A stretch of DNA of 6,490 nucleotides from JBELHJ01 sp042091495 (GTDB taxonomy: Bacteria; Bacteroidota; Bacteroidia; Flavobacteriales; Flavobacteriaceae). The position numbers and the translations under genes were made by a program. Shown here piece by piece: positions 6,438 through 6,490 of this stretch. Positions within the stretch are counted from its first letter, which is position 1. Every line of letters starts with the position of its first letter. The stretch spans positions 1 through 6,490 of the forward strand of contig JBELHJ010000086.1 in assembly GCA_042091495.1 (NCBI GenBank). The letters are read 5' to 3'. Below the pieces are notes generated by a model. The model was not told the origin of the DNA, searched no databases, and saw only the letters and a list, made by a program, of their open reading frames with translations.

Positions 6438-6490
6438 TGGCCCATGGTGTAACTGGCAACACGTCTGGTTTTGGTCCAGAAGAGTCTAGG
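6438..6490 (+). tRNA. tRNA-Gln (anticodon UUG), 5' 53 bases, cut by window edge
   Basis: The cloverleaf can be followed base by base up to position 53. The 5' acceptor strand is TGGCCCA (6438-6444), followed by TG. The D-stem GTGT (6447-6450) pairs with ACAC (6459-6462) around an 8-base D-loop containing the conserved GG. The anticodon stem TCTGG (6464-6468) pairs with CCAGA (6476-6480). The 7-base loop TTTTGGT holds the anticodon TTG at 6471-6473, which reads CAA for glutamine. The variable loop is AGAGT, and CTAGG (6486-6490) is the 5' half of the T-stem. The T-loop, the 3' acceptor strand and any CCA lie beyond the window. The TGGCCCA acceptor start and the anticodon agree with glutamine identity. 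More tRNA genes may follow in the same transcript. Confidence 0.93.

Noticed and set aside
6437..6490. Open frame starting MAHGVTGNTSGFG at an ATG, running off the right edge
   Set aside because: The bases fold as the 5' part of tRNA-Gln(UUG) with correct D and anticodon stems, so the frame is a coincidence.
1..6490. Possible mobile element, CRISPR array, phage or defence island
   Set aside because: There are no transposase, integrase or Cas motifs and no regularly spaced direct repeats; the tRNA-Gln at the edge could be an integration site, but its 3' end, where integration would occur, is outside the window.

Overview
The window is AT-rich and looks like ordinary chromosomal DNA from a member of the Bacteroidota, most likely a marine-type Flavobacteriaceae. 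Three things point there. The start codons have no Shine-Dalgarno sequences. Promoter elements of the Bacteroidota type (TTG, about 19 bases, TAnnTTTG) are visible, with a perfect copy in front of a tRNA gene. The protein families (a FucP/GluP-type sugar transporter, a very large DUF2723 membrane protein, a small leaderless NodB-type deacetylase) are typical of that group. I assigned the group by recognition, not by a search.

Layout from left to right. Positions 1-652 (minus) hold the N-terminal half of a sugar/proton symporter that runs off the left edge. A 130-base divergent gap follows. Positions 783-2009 (plus) encode a membrane-anchored calcineurin-like metallophosphoesterase. After 50 bases, which contain a good -7 promoter element, 2060-2356 (plus) encode a small thioredoxin-fold protein whose two active-site cysteines are replaced. 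This gene meets the next one tail to tail, and the two stop codons share the four bases TTAA. On the minus strand, 2353-2991 encode a NodB-family polysaccharide deacetylase that apparently starts with TTG. It lies 2 bases downstream of the 1097-residue DUF2723 (TMEM260-like) membrane protein at 2994-6287, so these two form an operon transcribed leftwards. Upstream of DUF2723 lies a 150-base divergent region with an imperfect 29-base dyad and, on the other strand, a consensus promoter. That promoter drives a tRNA-Gln(UUG) gene cut by the right edge after the 5' half of its T-stem.

Functionally the theme is the cell envelope. The DUF2723 protein is probably a GT-C type membrane glycosyltransferase, and its operon partner is a carbohydrate deacetylase, so both may act in making or modifying a surface glycan or glycoprotein. 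The phosphoesterase is also membrane-bound. The sugar porter and the tRNA are probably just neighbours. I found no mobile element, CRISPR array, phage gene or toxin-antitoxin pair, and no evidence for a new multi-gene defence or biosynthetic system. The oddest items are the cysteine-less thioredoxin, the non-ATG start of the deacetylase, the shared stop codons, and the dyad in front of the DUF2723 operon.
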